Source: Marthasterias glacialis (taxonomy: Eukaryota > Echinodermata > Asteroidea > Forcipulatida > Asteriidae). Taken from it: 64,000 nucleotides of DNA. Under the pieces are notes generated by a model. The model had not been told where the DNA came from and did not search any database. It saw only the letters and a program-made list of their open reading frames with translations. Of the stretch, positions 43,831-56,204 are shown in pieces (the first letter of the stretch is position 1; each line of letters starts with the position of its first letter). The position numbers and the translations under genes were made by a program. Where the stretch lies: assembly GCA_911728455.2 (NCBI GenBank), contig OU452234.1, positions 3,970,501 through 4,034,500 on the forward strand, read 5' to 3'.

Positions 43831-45201
43831 TGCCAATATATTCAAGACCTTTTGTTGTCTTTATGTGGGTAAAACGAAGTGTTCGAAGGGTGTGAGCGTG
43901 GTCTGTGCACTCTCCACAGTGGAATGTCCGGGCAACCTTTGCTAAGGTGGTCCGAAACTACACAATTTCTAATTCCAAACGAAAAATGAGGAAGCGGTTC
44001 GTGTAGTGTTTCCAAGCAGTATGATTCAAGCAAAAAGAGGAAATCAACTGAAAAATTGAATTCCTGTTCGAGATGACAAAACTCACATAAAAAAACTTTA
44101 ACATTAAAAACAAACAATAAGTCTTACAGACATTATACAGGGGATGAGATAGTCAATGGTGAGAAAAAAGGTCCGAAATTAAGAATCCAAGTTTTAGGAC
44201 AAATGGGAATGATGGCATCTCCACCTATTGGTAACCCATGAGGTTACAGTTTTCAAGAAGCTTAAGTGAGATCTATTTTTCCAGCGAGAAAGTAGATCAA
44301 AGAGTGTGATTTCTTTATATCTGAAAAGAAAAAACAGCTACCTGTTTTTTCACCAGCAGACCCCCCCCCCCCAAAAAAAAAAGTCTGAATTCAGATAAAA
44401 GTCTGGAATTTTCTCATCCCTAATTATACAAATAATGCGTTCAACATGCATACCTTTTTTCCCTGATGAAAATGAGAATTGCGAGAATTACTGATTAAAA
44501 AACAGAGAGCCAAAATTACCAGCTGCAGACCCTGTCCGGCCAGCCGAGTGACAACCTGCTGAGCTGGCAAGCTCAAAGCAAAGTTCATAACCCCCCCCCC
44601 CCAAGATAAACCCCAAAATCAGGTCCCCGGGCAGCTCCATATTAAAGCAATAACAGGTTCCAGTTCCAGCACAAGTCCTTTGAGTATTAAAATAACTGTG
44701 ACCATGCAAACCTGATAAGCTAAAGAACGGCAAAGCCCCCCCCCCCCCCCCCCCAGCAACCTCTGTCGAAACAGAGTCTGTACCATTACATCATGCACAT
44801 GATTCTACTGGCTAGACAACTTGTACGCTGTACCCTATATGGAACCGAACATCCATAAAACAGATAAAGGCCTAAAGGCTGAATGCACTTTTTGGGGTGC
44901 AACTGTAGTCATGACCTAAATCCTGATAACAAATTTTTTTCTTTCATTTTTCATAATAACAATTGGTTTAGAACATATCACAAAAACAAGTTGGAGGCTG
45001 TGTAATTACTTGGTACCTCCGTGTATAGGAGTTTGTCAGGAAAGTCAAACTGGTGGTAGGCCTACATAATTAGAGAGGCCTACATAATTAGAGTGTTCTA
45101 ACTTGATGTCAATCCCCTGCGCAAACCTAAAACGGTTGGTGTGACGTTTCCTTTGGATTGCTTTGCCGACTGATCGATACAGATACAGATACATTTTAAA
45201 C

Positions 45202-45225
45202 GGGGGGGGGGGGGGGGGGGGGGGG
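45202..45225 (+). repeat. 24-base poly-G tract
   Basis: Longest of many pure G or C runs in this window; others are at 14949-14964, 15377-15396, 17439-17455, 26492-26503, 29229-29242 and 44736-44754. Confidence 0.95.
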
Positions 45226-45570
45226 TGAACATCTTTAAAGAGTTGTGTACGATCTGAATTTGACTTTCACTTGTTAAAAAAAGATTTGAGCGAAATTCAG
45301 TGCAGAGTTTTGTTTTCGTGTTTTCGCACATTGAAATGGATCACACGTAATCGATTCCAGGATGCATTAACTGAGTGTGGAACCACAAAGGATGTTTCAT
45401 GAAGTTCTATCTATCAAGTGTCACCTTCATTAACGCAGCTAGCAATTTCCCCAAGATACACTTCAAAACAAAGCCAACGAGGGAAAAGTTCTATTCCCCC
45501 GTTTTTCAAAAGAGCCAACATTCCATTTAGTAGCGTCTTTGACACTGCCTTTAGTCCAGCCACTTCTTGT

Positions 45571-45730
45571 AACGGGAGACTTAAAATTGGACAGTCCTTT
45601 TTCGCAGTTCTCACCAGTAGTACGCATGCTCAGAACTACGCGCGCAATACTGAGCATGTGCGTGCACGCTCAGAACTGTCAAAAAGGACCGTTGTGCTTG
45701 CTGCAGCCAGCGTTTTAAAAGTCTCTCATT
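45571..45730. mobile_element. Foldback MITE, CATGCTCAGAACTAC subtype, copy 2
   Basis: About 160 bp: AACGGGAGACTT ... AAAAGTCTCTCATT; core nearly identical to the copy at 30457. Confidence 0.75.
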
Positions 45731-46204
45731 GCTGCATTGAAGTTTGACACAATGTGAAGTGTTTCAACTATTATAGATTCTGTTATTTCATTTAAGTTTT
45801 CGCACAAGAAACAGCGAAAAAACACCATGCAGTTGATGCAATCAACTTGATGGGACTAAACAGCTGGGGAAAACAAACATGTAACTTTTCACTGAACTTG
45901 AACTAAGAAAAATAGGTTCACGACCACGCAACCACAACACAATCCCTCAAAATGTTCTTATCACTTATGTAATTAATTATTTGTACAGTGTGTTTTTTGA
46001 CCTGAAATGATTATGTTATAATGTCAATGCTATGGTGACAAAGTACACTGGTTCCTTAATCTACTCGATTTTAGAATTTCCTCATTAAATCAAGAGTGAT
46101 GGGGGGTAAGCTTGATGGGGGGGGGGGGGGCTTGAGATTGGTTTCCAGACTGTCTCTCTGCTTACCCAGTGTCTTCCCAACAAATTCAAAAAGGCACTCT
46201 GCCT

Positions 46205-46365
46205 TCGGGGCTGGAATTTCATCTTTGAGAGGGCAAGGCCATTTTTATTTTGCAAAGGGCACTTCCATTTGAAAATCTTTGAAATAGATGGGAAACTTTT
46301 GAAGGGGCACCAAGGCCAAGACTAGGGGCAACAGAGGCCATGGCCTCCGTGGCCTCTGTGTAAAT
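46205..46365 (+). repeat. R1 copy
   Basis: GAGAGGGCAAGGCC, GCAAAGGGCACTTCC, TGAAGGGGCACCAAGGCC and GAGGCCATGGCCTCCGTGGCC; the last keeps the palindrome in mutated form. Confidence 0.65.
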
Positions 46366-47319
46366 CCAGGACTACTGCCTTGCTATTTTCAGAAGCTTGT
46401 TTTCCTGCTCATATTGTATCAAACTCCATGCTGTGAAGATCTGCCATAAATTAAAGTAAAATTTTCAGTCTTGAATGAGATTTGGAAACAATTTATAAAA
46501 TAAATATAAGCTTTTGCAGAAAAGTCCCTTCAAAAAATATTTGCCAGTGCAAAACTGCTCCAATCATCAATTTGACCTCTTTGCATGAACAAAACATTGG
46601 GAATATTACACCGAAATGCCTGGTCTCCAACTCCGATTTTCCTGGTCCCAACTCCACACAAAATTTCACTTATCAAGTGTATTACTACATATGAAGCATT
46701 CAAGATCCCAGACGAAATTGAAAGCAATTCAAATCAGTTTAGAAAACAAGGACATATCTAAAAATGTGTTTGTGGTTTGCAAGAGACAATAATCCATCAA
46801 TACAGAGAAAACCCGCAGTTGCCGCAAAGTTTGCTGTACCATTGTCAGCCAATCCAATTGATAAGAGTGGACAATGGACCCTAGATAACGTCTCTCATTG
46901 TATCAGAGATTCCTTCAAATATTGACAGAGCTCAAGTGCTGGACTCAAAAACTGCTGTCAAACTCAAAAGACCAGGTAATAATTGTGTTGCCCGTCACTT
47001 AAAGGAGGTGTACACACCTCCTTTGGTAAAACAAGATTTAATTCGTGAAAAGAGATATCCACGTTGTGTTTGCTGCAAGAAATTACAGTAGAAAACTTTG
47101 TTAAAGAGCATCAGCGGACCTCACTCTATATCAGTAGACCCTTTTACTTTGAGTGAATTTTTTCCAGAGACTTGACCATCTGTTTGAAACCAATTAAATG
47201 CACATGTTGTGAATGGTGGCAAAACTGGGCACAGACCAAACTGTGATCATTTTGCGCGGTGTTTTGTATGGATCACCACATGGTATCATACTGCAGGCTT
47301 GCAAAGTTTATCTTATCAT

Positions 47320-47990
47320 TTTAAACCACAGTGGATGATACTGAATGGTCAGACAGTAGGAGGGTTGACTGTGTACAGTGTCGATGCATTCACCCCATGA
47401 TGTCATTCTGGAGGTTGGCACATATTATGTGTAGTTTACCTATTATTCAAAACCACAGTGGATGATACTGAATGGTCAGACAGTAGGAGGGTTGACTGTG
47501 TACAGTGTCCATGCATTCACCCCATGATGTCATTCTGGAGGTTGGCACATATTATGTGTAGTTTACCTATTATTCAAAACCACAGTGGATGATACTGAAT
47601 GGTCAGACAGTAGGAGGGTTGACTCTGTACTGCTTAGATGCATTTACCTCATCATATTGGAGGTTAGCACATGTAGTTTACCCATCATTCAAAACCACAG
47701 TGGATGATACTGAATGGTCAGACAGTAGGAGGGTTGACTCTGTGGTGTTTAGATGCATTCACCTCATGATATCATACTGGAGGTTGACACAAGTAGTTTA
47801 CCCATCATTCCAAACCACAGTGGATGATATTAAATGGTCAGACAGTAGGAGGGTTGACTGTGTACTGTGTCGATGCATTCACCCCGTATCATATTGGAGG
47901 TTGGCACGTGTAGTTTACCCATCATTCAAAACCATTTGGATGATATTGAATGATCAGACCAGTAAGAGAGTTTTTTTTGGGGTGATGCGA
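47320..47990 (+). repeat. Tandem repeat, six units of 115-127 bp
   Basis: ACCACAGTGGATGATA-type starts at 47325, 47452, 47579, 47694, 47814 and about 47931. Units share GAATGGTCAGACAGTAGGAG, GGTTGACTGTGTAC and TGGAGGTTGGCAC. Unit lengths vary and are mostly not multiples of three, so the long reading frame across them (47589-48026) is judged incidental. Confidence 0.87.
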
Positions 47991-49029
47991 CACCAAAGGG
48001 GATGTAAAACAAAATTCCACGAGTGATCATAACATCCATAAGCACATCATAACCATACATGGTTTGTAAAATTTGACTGTTATTTTCGGTAGGCCATCAT
48101 AATTGACTTGGAGTGTCCATGACATTACCTAAAAACATTCTTTGCACCTTTCGCTTAAAGGGCACATGGCATTCACATGTTAAAGATGATGGTAAATCCA
48201 GATGCACAGTACGCCGTGAAAGATCACACTCTAATGTTTTAGTGTCAACATGTGCCTAATCAATGGGTACGTGCACACAGCATTTTGAAGAATAATTGTC
48301 ATACTTCAAAGCAAATGTATCATGATGTTGTTTACAGCTATCAACTGAGGAAACATGTGCAAACTTCAAGTCAAATTTCAGTTGTACACAATGCAGAGTA
48401 CTTTTCAATATGTGTAAGACATCATTTTTTGGGGTCAGGAGGCAATCTTGGGTTGCACTCCATCAAATGGAAGTTCTGCAAATCCTAAAAATGAAAACAG
48501 TACAGAGTGGTAACGTACAGCCACACAAGGCCATCATTCAAAGACACTGTCTGCTACAGGAAGCCATACTTCAGACTTCAAATATTTTTTATGTCAACCT
48601 TGGGCAAAAAAGTTCGGCCTCGGTCAATTGGGGAAGGAGGGGGGGGGTATAAAAAGTTTTTGTTTTCAAATTGAATTCATAAATGAACAACAAGAAATTA
48701 AGATTGGCATTTTAAACGCTCACTACGATTGTTTGCATGGGTATGAATTAATTGCTCTTCAGTGTCAATATTTTTGTTAAATTTATGTATTTATGGGGGG
48801 GGGGGGATAAAAATAAGCTCAGGGTCTGCTCCTTGTCTTTTCAGTTCACTGAAAGACAAAAAGACAGGGGAAGTCAGAGACAAATCTCGACCAAAGTGTT
48901 GATTCAAACTTTGGTTGAGGGCGTTTTACCTCCCCAACTTTTCTTATTGGCACATTGCGTCGTCAATTTCCTCAAAGCTAATGAGCGCATTACAAGCATG
49001 CAGAGCCTAGTCCAGATCTGATACTCCGT

Positions 49030-49205
49030 GGAGGCACTTGCCTGCCAGCGCTGCCTGCCATGGCCCTCGTCACTGCCTTTGTTGACACACCCTTTGAAGT
49101 CTTCCAGTACAAATCTGTATTATTCTCATAATAGTCACAGTGCTCAGTGACTTTTTTTCTTATGAAAAACTGCCTCGCCCTTACAAGAATAAAGTACTAG
49201 GCCTG
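49030..49205 (-). repeat. R1 copy, diverged
   Basis: GGAGGCACTTGCCTGCC, CCCTCGTCACTGCC, CTTATGAAAAACTGCC and ACAAGAATAAAGTACTAGGC match R1 landmarks at reduced identity. Confidence 0.5.
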
Positions 49206-49250
49206 CTGTTCTCGGGCTGAATGGTGCTCTACTTTAGTTCCAAAGCTTTG

Positions 49251-49560
49251 GGGGGCAGGCCTGATTGCTTCATTCTCGAGGGCACCAAGGCATTTCCTTC
49301 TTGATAAAGAGCACCTTTATGCAGAAATTGTACATTTCTATTGGAACATTTCAAGGGCACCAAAGCTATGACCAGGGGCACTGGAGGCAATTGCAGGCCT
49401 GATTGCTTCCTTCTTGAAAGGGCAAGGGCACCAAGGCATTTTCTTCGAGATAAAGGGCACCTCTATGAGGAAATTGTGAATTTGTACTGGAAAGGGCAAG
49501 GGCACCAAGGCAATGACCAGTGGCAACGGAGGCAATTGCCTCCGTTGCCTCTGTGAAGCC
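49251..49560 (+). repeat. R1, two copies in tandem
   Basis: Each copy has GCCTGATTGCTTC, GGGCACCAAGGCATTT, GATAAAG(A/G)GCACC and GCACCAA; the second ends in the full palindrome GGAGGCAATTGCCTCC. Confidence 0.8.
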
Positions 49561-50159
49561 CGAGTTGTTTGGTTAAAACCAGCTGTTTCCCTGTATCTTT
49601 TTCTATACAATAGTTGACGTCTCAGCCACGGAGTATAAACACATACTATGTAGTTCACTCTCTATCTACTGATCTGCATGTAAACTTAAGTACAATGTTC
49701 TAAAAAGCTGGCTACATGTATTGATTGTACATATATGAATACCCTGTACAAACTTCAATAATCTTCTCAGGGAAGGGGTCTCTTTTGTTGGTTGGGTTTT
49801 TTGAGAACAGAGATTTGTGACACTATAACTTCGTAATCCGAAAAATCAATAATGACATTCTTGGTGTGCATGCATTGCAGCTTTAAAGAGGATGTAGGGC
49901 CTACAAGTAGGGATTGCACTGTTATTGCATTATTTATAGGCTGATGAATATTCATGCTCATTGTGCTACTGTTTGAATATTCAGTTACAGCATACATGTA
50001 TTCCCTTCCTTTGTGAAAGTTATCCATTGATGTTGCTACTGGGCCACAGGGCATGAAGGAATGACAAAGGGGGCATTAATCCCCCCACCCCCACCCTCCA
50101 CCCCCACGACCACCACCAATGTTTTTCTTTGCCCCACAGCGGGAATGAGCAAGACACCA

Positions 50160-50275
50160 GTTGCAGATGTACTTTGTGACATGGTATTTTGGCTTGTTGT
50201 AGCCTTATTGTGGTAAGCATCATTTTGTTGCACAAGCTACTTTTTGTGATTAAGTAGCTATTTGAAGTTGGGCCC
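50160..50275 (+). repeat. R2 copy
   Basis: GGTATTTTGGCTTGTTGTAG, GGTAAGCATCATTTTGTTG and TAAGTAGCTATTTGAAGTTG then GGCCCTG; opposite orientation to 11310. Confidence 0.6.
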
Positions 50276-50740
50276 TGTGCAATCAGTTAGCCTACTATAT
50301 CGTTATCTTCTTTTGATTTCGAACAAACTTTACCAAACAAAACGTATCCACACTCCACACTACCACTGATATTTCTTTTAACCAGTCTTATCGGAAATAA
50401 CATAATTCATTTCCCCCTTTAAGCATGTTAAGAAAAGTTTGATGAAAGTTCTCTCTCCACACTAAATCCACACGTGTTAACAGGCATTTAACATGCAGTT
50501 GTTATTAAAACCACAACCAAACTGCTTTTAAAATAGGACACCTGCAGAGAAATGTTTATGGTGGTGTAAAATATTTGCGAGTATAAAGACGATAAATTCA
50601 TTCGCATAACAAGAGCATTACAAGAGCAACACACTTGTACAATAAACCATCCATGGTCATAAATATGTAACGTGGTTCGACAAAACTAATATGTATATGG
50701 GATTTGAGGCATTGCATGGTGAGGTATCAATGTTTTATTT

Positions 50741-51066
50741 GGTTTGCGGTAACACCATGTGATTATATCTACTTTGCTATATACAGTAGATTGTTCTGTG
50801 AGAACTTGTCACTCACTCCGTGGTAGTGAAGTTATCCGAGAAGTCCCCCCATCCACTAAGCGAAAAAGTAGTAGTAGTCCCGGCCGATTTCCTACCCCCA
50901 GGTAGTACTTAAAAAGCAGGACAGTTCTCTTTTCAGAGCTACGTTGTCTCCTGAATTCCGAAAATCTACTCCGCGGTAGTAGAATAATAGCAAGACAAGT
51001 TCTCACAGAACAATCTACTGTATATAGCAAAGTAGATATAATCACATGGTGTTACCAGCAAACCAA
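50741..51066. mobile_element. Large foldback element, GTAACACCATGTGATTATAT arms
   Basis: Arms of about 70 bp (50741-50811 and 50997-51066) with near-identical inverted sequence, including TATCTACTTTGCTATATACA and TCTGTGAGAACTTGTC. The spacer has a weaker inner inverted repeat around CGTGGTAGT / CGCGGTAGT. A shorter relative lies at 62215-62365. Confidence 0.78.
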
Positions 51067-51476
51067 ATATACATCAAAATTAATATGCCCTTGTAGTTGT
51101 ACCAACAATGTGTTTGCGTAGGTAATTGACCTCCAAACTTCCAATTTTATTTTAAAAAGAAAAGAAGTTTGTCAACTTTTCACCCAACTACCGTCCCATA
51201 GGCCATGGCTGGAGTGGAGGGCGTGCCCTGGTCATGGCCTTGGCTTCCCTAGGAATAATTTTAATGCATTTTTTTTTTTGCTTTTAAAAACAATTATCCA
51301 ATAATGCAATTTGAAAGCCTGTCTGAGATGGTTGAAGCAAAGGCAAAATCTAGGTGTTTTTTTGTTCTTTTATTTTTTCTTTTCGTTTGTGTTTATTTTA
51401 TGTATTCATTTTTTTGCATCCACAGACTCTCATTATATTTCTCACTTCTTCAGAATACACTTTTGTACAGTAACTT

Positions 51477-51755
51477 TATCTGACAAATGAAGAACAAAAT
51501 CTTTGAAGAATAGCGAATAACTATACATAAACAAAGTTCTACTATTACTAATTTCAGGGGTTTTTTTTAAGCTAGACCTAAAGAAATGAGCTGAGGTTTT
51601 AGTGACATACAAGATCTGTAAACCTATAATTATTTCTCAGCTCTGCGGGGGAAAAAAAATTACTTCATCTGACAAATGAAGAAAAAATTTTGAAGAATAG
51701 CAAATAATTTATGTAAATAAAATTCTACTATTGCTAACTTCAGGTCCTTTTTAAG
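51477..51755 (+). repeat. Direct duplication, about 187-bp offset
   Basis: ATCTGACAAATGAAGAA, TTTGAAGAATAGC(G/A)AATAA, TTCTACTATT and CTAA(T/C)TTCAGG occur twice, with unrelated sequence between. Confidence 0.75.
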
Positions 51756-52258
51756 TTTTTGACCAAAAATCAGCTATAGATGGGGTATAATCTTTGAGTT
51801 GAGGTTTATGTGAATAGTGACTTCACTAAACCATAGATCCATGGTTAAAGTCACAATTATCCTTTAATAAATGTCCTCCTTCATCTCCCACCAACCAGTG
51901 ATGCAAACTTTCGAGAAAATTGTGACACTACAGAAACACAGATGCAAACTTTGGCAGTGGCTTTACACTTCGCGCAGGGCAAGAAGGCCAATACAAGTTC
52001 CAAACATTTTGGAAATGCTACGTACGTGTTCACTTTTCAGCTGCAGTGCAAAATGCAAAGTGAATTTCCATTGCAAAAAAAAACACCAATCGAAAATCCC
52101 ATAAACCTTTCTTTTTGTGTGTATGAATGTATGCAGTTTATCTCAAGAATGATGGGCAAGTACAAACCATTACAAGTTATGATAATGCACCCAAATAATA
52201 ATTACAACGTCTAGTATGTTGGTAAAAAAAGAAAACATTTTTTTCGTAAATTACTTAC

Positions 52259-52562
52259 CACTTTTTAGAGCATTTCCTCCACACTTTCCTAAGAACGTGC
52301 AACCGACTTTTACCGCGAACTCCTGACGATCGAACAACGAAAAGTTTGTTGACCTTTACAGCTGGCAGAAATATTGCTGCCTGACTTGCCGGCCGGACAA
52401 CAGCAATCCTCCGTGTCGATGCTTGTCATTGGTGGAAGTGTTCTACGTCAGTAATGAGTCAAATATAACAAGGCTGGTGATTTGTCACTTTCCCAAGTTG
52501 AACCCGCACGGCACAGGGTCGACAAACTTTCAGCCACGTGTGAAACAATGAAATTAAATACG
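52259..52562. promoter_or_regulatory. Candidate divergent promoter using the same motif
   Basis: The motif occurs at 52354-52340 on the minus strand and at 52517-52531 on the plus strand, facing away from each other. Between them lie CCAAT (minus, 52432-52428), CRE-like TACGTCA (52444-52450) and AP-1-like TGAGTCA (52455-52461). On the minus side a strong donor (G/GTAAGTAA) follows at 52258; on the plus side GTAAGC follows at 52562. Short non-coding first exons on both sides are therefore possible. The minus-side transcript could be a remote 5'UTR exon of the PTCHD3-like gene 24 kb downstream or a separate RNA. Confidence 0.5.
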
Positions 52563-52966
52563 TAAGCGGAGATAAACATCCGGATAAAACTATTTTAGAC
52601 TTGCACAGTCTACCCCGACCTCAACGACTCAACAGGCAGACTTTATTTCATTTTTAGCTCATCCTCCATAAAAAAAGAAGATACAGTAAAACCATAGAGT
52701 TAGTTAGCATTTTTAATTTCGAAATTTATTATAATTCTGCACGCTTGTGTTTTCACTAAAATGAAAAGAAGAAAAAAAGAGTTTTTATAATGGTGGATTT
52801 GCTTCATCCAGGAAAAAAAGACCCTGCAGAAAGAGTGGAATAACATGGCAAGGTCATGTTTTGGGTTTTTGTTTACATTACAACATCGTATCGATAAAAA
52901 AAAAATAGCTGTTGGGTTGGAACATGCATGGCACAGTAGTCACCCGAGAGTGAAGAAGATACAGAA

Positions 52967-52992
52967 CAAAACAAAACAAAACAAAACAAAAC
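52967..52992 (+). repeat. (AAAAC)n microsatellite
   Basis: Five AAAAC units. Confidence 0.9.
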
Positions 52993-54149
52993 GAAGAGAG
53001 AGAAAAATACATCGTTTCGGAGTAAGACAAAGAGAATGTGACAGCAAAACAGTGTAACTTGAGTTGTTTTAAAAGACGGAGGGGGGCATCACAATTTGCT
53101 TTACCTATTCAGAAGGATGACCTCACGTTTTGACTCGAACAGAGTCTTTCTCAAAGGCTAAATGATAATACAACAGACCACACATCATAGTATGCTGGAG
53201 TAACAAAGTCAAGTAAAGAGAAGTGAAAAGAGAGAGGCAGAAGAAGGCAGTTAGAAGAAGCAAGGAAAGAACAATGAAAAGGAAGACAAAGGGAGGGGGT
53301 ATAGAGGGAATAGTCTCATTTTAGCCACAAGTAGAGTTTGGCAATATAAAAGACAAAATCAAAGGCAGGGCAAGGGAGATGGAGTGATTTGAATAAAAAC
53401 AAAGAAAACAACAGTGCAGATTGTTAAAAAATGAAACATCAATATCCTTGAGTATTTGTTTGTTTATTTGTTTGTTTGTTTTGAAGGTTATATAACGTCC
53501 ACGCTATTCAGATAACGAAATTATGGCTTCATCCAAGATGTTCTTTCTTTAATTTCTACCTCCATGGTCTGACCATGGAGATAGATATATCTGACGTAGT
53601 ATGTTTCAGTTGAGTGCGATGTCGTCATCATCATGCAATCATCGTTTTTTATAGCTGATGCAACCGTGGAGGAAACGACCACACATCTAATGGATGTGTA
53701 CGTGGCACTTCCATCGGCACACAGAGGAGTGTTGTGCTTTCGTGTGTGGTTCGAAAAACACCATACCACGGCGTGGGTGGCACACTCAAAATGCCATCAG
53801 CTCCGGCAGTCTCGGAACTGATGAATTATTGGCCTTTTGTTCTCCGTCAGACGTCATTTGAGCAATGGGGGAAGGAACATTGAGCAATAAAGCGGCAGTA
53901 AAACAACTAAATATTTTACATCGTTCCATAAAAAGGCCATGCAACCTTTTGTTAAAAAAAAAACAAGAGTAAAATTGTACATTCCAGGGCCTTTCTGGCA
54001 GGCAAGATACTATACACTGGTCATGTGGACAAATTTACATTTTAATATTTCCACATAAATTCAAGAGTTATAGAAGATAACAGCTGATCAAGCTTTGTGA
54101 TGTGCCCCCCTTTCTTCCTATCAAAAGTTGGTAAAAATCGCAGACCGTG

Positions 54150-54370
54150 CAATTTTTGTATTTTCTTCCCTTTTACATAATTTTATACTGTAAAGTGCTC
54201 TAAATCCATTAGTTAATACTTCATAGCTCCATGTCAGTACTATGAAATCAGACTCAAATAGTGTTTCTTCAGTGCTTTCAATTACCTTTTTTTTCAAAAT
54301 ATGATTTCTAGTTTTTGTATTTTCTTCCTTTTTACATAATTTTATACTGTAAAGCGCCCTAAAACCCCAT
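54150..54370 (+). repeat. Direct duplication, about 157-bp offset
   Basis: TTTTGTATTTTCTTCC, TTTTACATAATTTTATACTG and TAAAG(T/C)GC(T/C)CTAAA occur at about 54155 and 54312. Confidence 0.75.
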
Positions 54371-55496
54371 AATTTAATATTAGTATTATTATTATCTGAA
54401 CAAATCTGAAGCTGGCACAACGATTATTCAGTGGCAAACCTAAATCTTTTACTGTGGAATGAAATCCAGTAATTCCCAGCAATGAGTAAAGATTGCTGTC
54501 TACGAAGTTAGGATATTCATGGGAAAAGATTGGGATATTAGTGTACTACGGAAAACTAATATCGGGCTTCGCCCTCCCCTCCGTCTACGCACCGGATACG
54601 CACTGTTTATTTTTCGAAGTCAATTTCTCGGAAAGACGCGCTTCGTGATCGATCCCGGAATCTAAATTGGTTCAAACTTTGTAGTGATTAAACGTCACTC
54701 ATGATGCTGTTGTTTTGAAGTAGTTTTTGTTTTATCAAATCGAAATAATGAGCTTTAGTTATGAAGCTCTCTAGTTAAAATGTTATGTATTATTGCTATC
54801 TTTGTATTATTTTGGCCGCTAATCAAAACACAAAATACTTGAAATGTTATCACAAGAGGGCGGTATTTAAAAATTTGAAGCTATCTTGTTGTTGTTTTTT
54901 TTACTGTCGTCTGCTCTGCTTTTGATCATGCACAAAATCTGTTCCCTGTTTCTCACTTTATAATTGTTAACCCGAGACTTCTTCTGTGAAAACAAACAGC
55001 ACGAATTATTGTGACTAATGAGGTCACCTGCAAGGAATTCTTAAAATAATCGGGAAAATAATTATGTTAGGGCCGTTTTCTTTCTTTAACAAAGCCATTA
55101 CAAAAACAAGATGTTCATTAAATCAATTCTGCCCAACCCCCCTTGGCTGCTTTCCTTGAAATGCAACTTGTAAACGAAACCCAATCGAAGTGCAATCATT
55201 TTGAAGAGGTAAAATGAGAAAAATGTGAACTTTTGGGGGAACTTTTATTTGATGAACCTCTTAAGCTTGTCAATGCCTTGGGACAAATGAGCAGACTTTT
55301 CCTATTGGTGACTTAGTTGCCAGTGCTGTATAAATTTTGTCTAGATCATATTGGTTGCATTCCCTCCCATGATAGCACAAATAAATTGTTCAATAACATT
55401 AAATATCCCCCTCAATTATGTCTTTGTCCCCGTTGCCTCCCCATCAGGTTATGCCACTGTGTAAAACACATAACCATAAATTACTCTCTTCACAAA

Positions 55497-55655
55497 AAAC
55501 AAACAAACAAATAAAAAACAACAACAAACAAACAAACAAACAAACAAACAAACAAACAAACAAACAAACAAACAAACAAACAAACAAACAAGCAAGCAAA
55601 CAAGCAAGCAAGCAAGCAAACAAACAAAAACAAACAAACAAACAACCCAACAAAC
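55497..55655 (+). repeat. (CAAA)n microsatellite with CAAG interruptions
   Basis: Pure CAAA/AAAC runs up to about 55590, then CAAG-interrupted units, then more CAAA. The complement of the repeat type at 35508. Confidence 0.97.
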
Positions 55656-55994
55656 AAAAATAACACTTTATTAGGTTCAGAACGTTTAAATTTATATTTA
55701 TTTAATATTCAAAAGATCCATTCAAAAAATGTTCAATAGTTCAAATGTTATAATCAATGGAACCTTCTTTTAAGTGTAAATGACTCAACATTTATTTTAT
55801 ATAATATCCTAGATATGTTGCGAGCATTTAAAAATACTGATACTAAACATCATTAACTAGGTCATTCCTGTACAAAATATAACATTTATGATAAGAAAAA
55901 TATACTATCAGTTGTCCACCTGACAAAGAGTTTAGTGTATAAAGCTACCAACATTTACGTTTGTGCATTGTGCAGTGATTGAAAGACTATTCTC

Positions 55995-56075
55995 CGCTCA
56001 AAATAAACACTGGATCACTGGCGTGAGGCCAATGGTTTTAGCACTGGGCCAGCAACCTCACATCTAATCAAGTCC
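55995..56075 (-). repeat. R4 copy
   Basis: Minus strand of GGATCACTGGCGTGAGGCCA and GGTTTTAGCACTGGGCCAGC. Confidence 0.62.
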
Positions 56076-56204
56076 AGTGTTCCACTGTTTTTCTTCCCAA
56101 TGTACAAATACAAAGTTTCAAATGAAGATTTCCAGAAACTAGTTTAATGGTTAGGACAAAATGTGAAATAGAAAAGGTAGACAATATTTCTGGTTATTTG
56201 TGTT

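Larger units (their letters stand above)
40260..52258. other. Gene-poor stretch with repeats
   Basis: No protein-coding exon recognised. Contains a CpG-richer patch at about 40640-40920 with a small hairpin (GTGCAAGG...CCTTGCAC at 40770-40798), tandem duplications, SINE C, R1, R2 and R3 copies, a MITE, a large foldback and several poly-C/poly-G tracts. Confidence 0.45.

Noticed and set aside
50330-50350. GAACAAACTTTACC as a motif copy
   Set aside because: Lacks the GGTC half; only the ACAAACTTT core is shared.
51160-51185. A further motif copy on the minus strand (AGTTGACAAACTTC)
   Set aside because: Only about 12 of 15 positions agree and the AACTTT part is broken; left out of the count.
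53200-53320. Coding potential of the purine-rich stretch
   Set aside because: Simple GA-rich sequence without a usable frame or splice signals.
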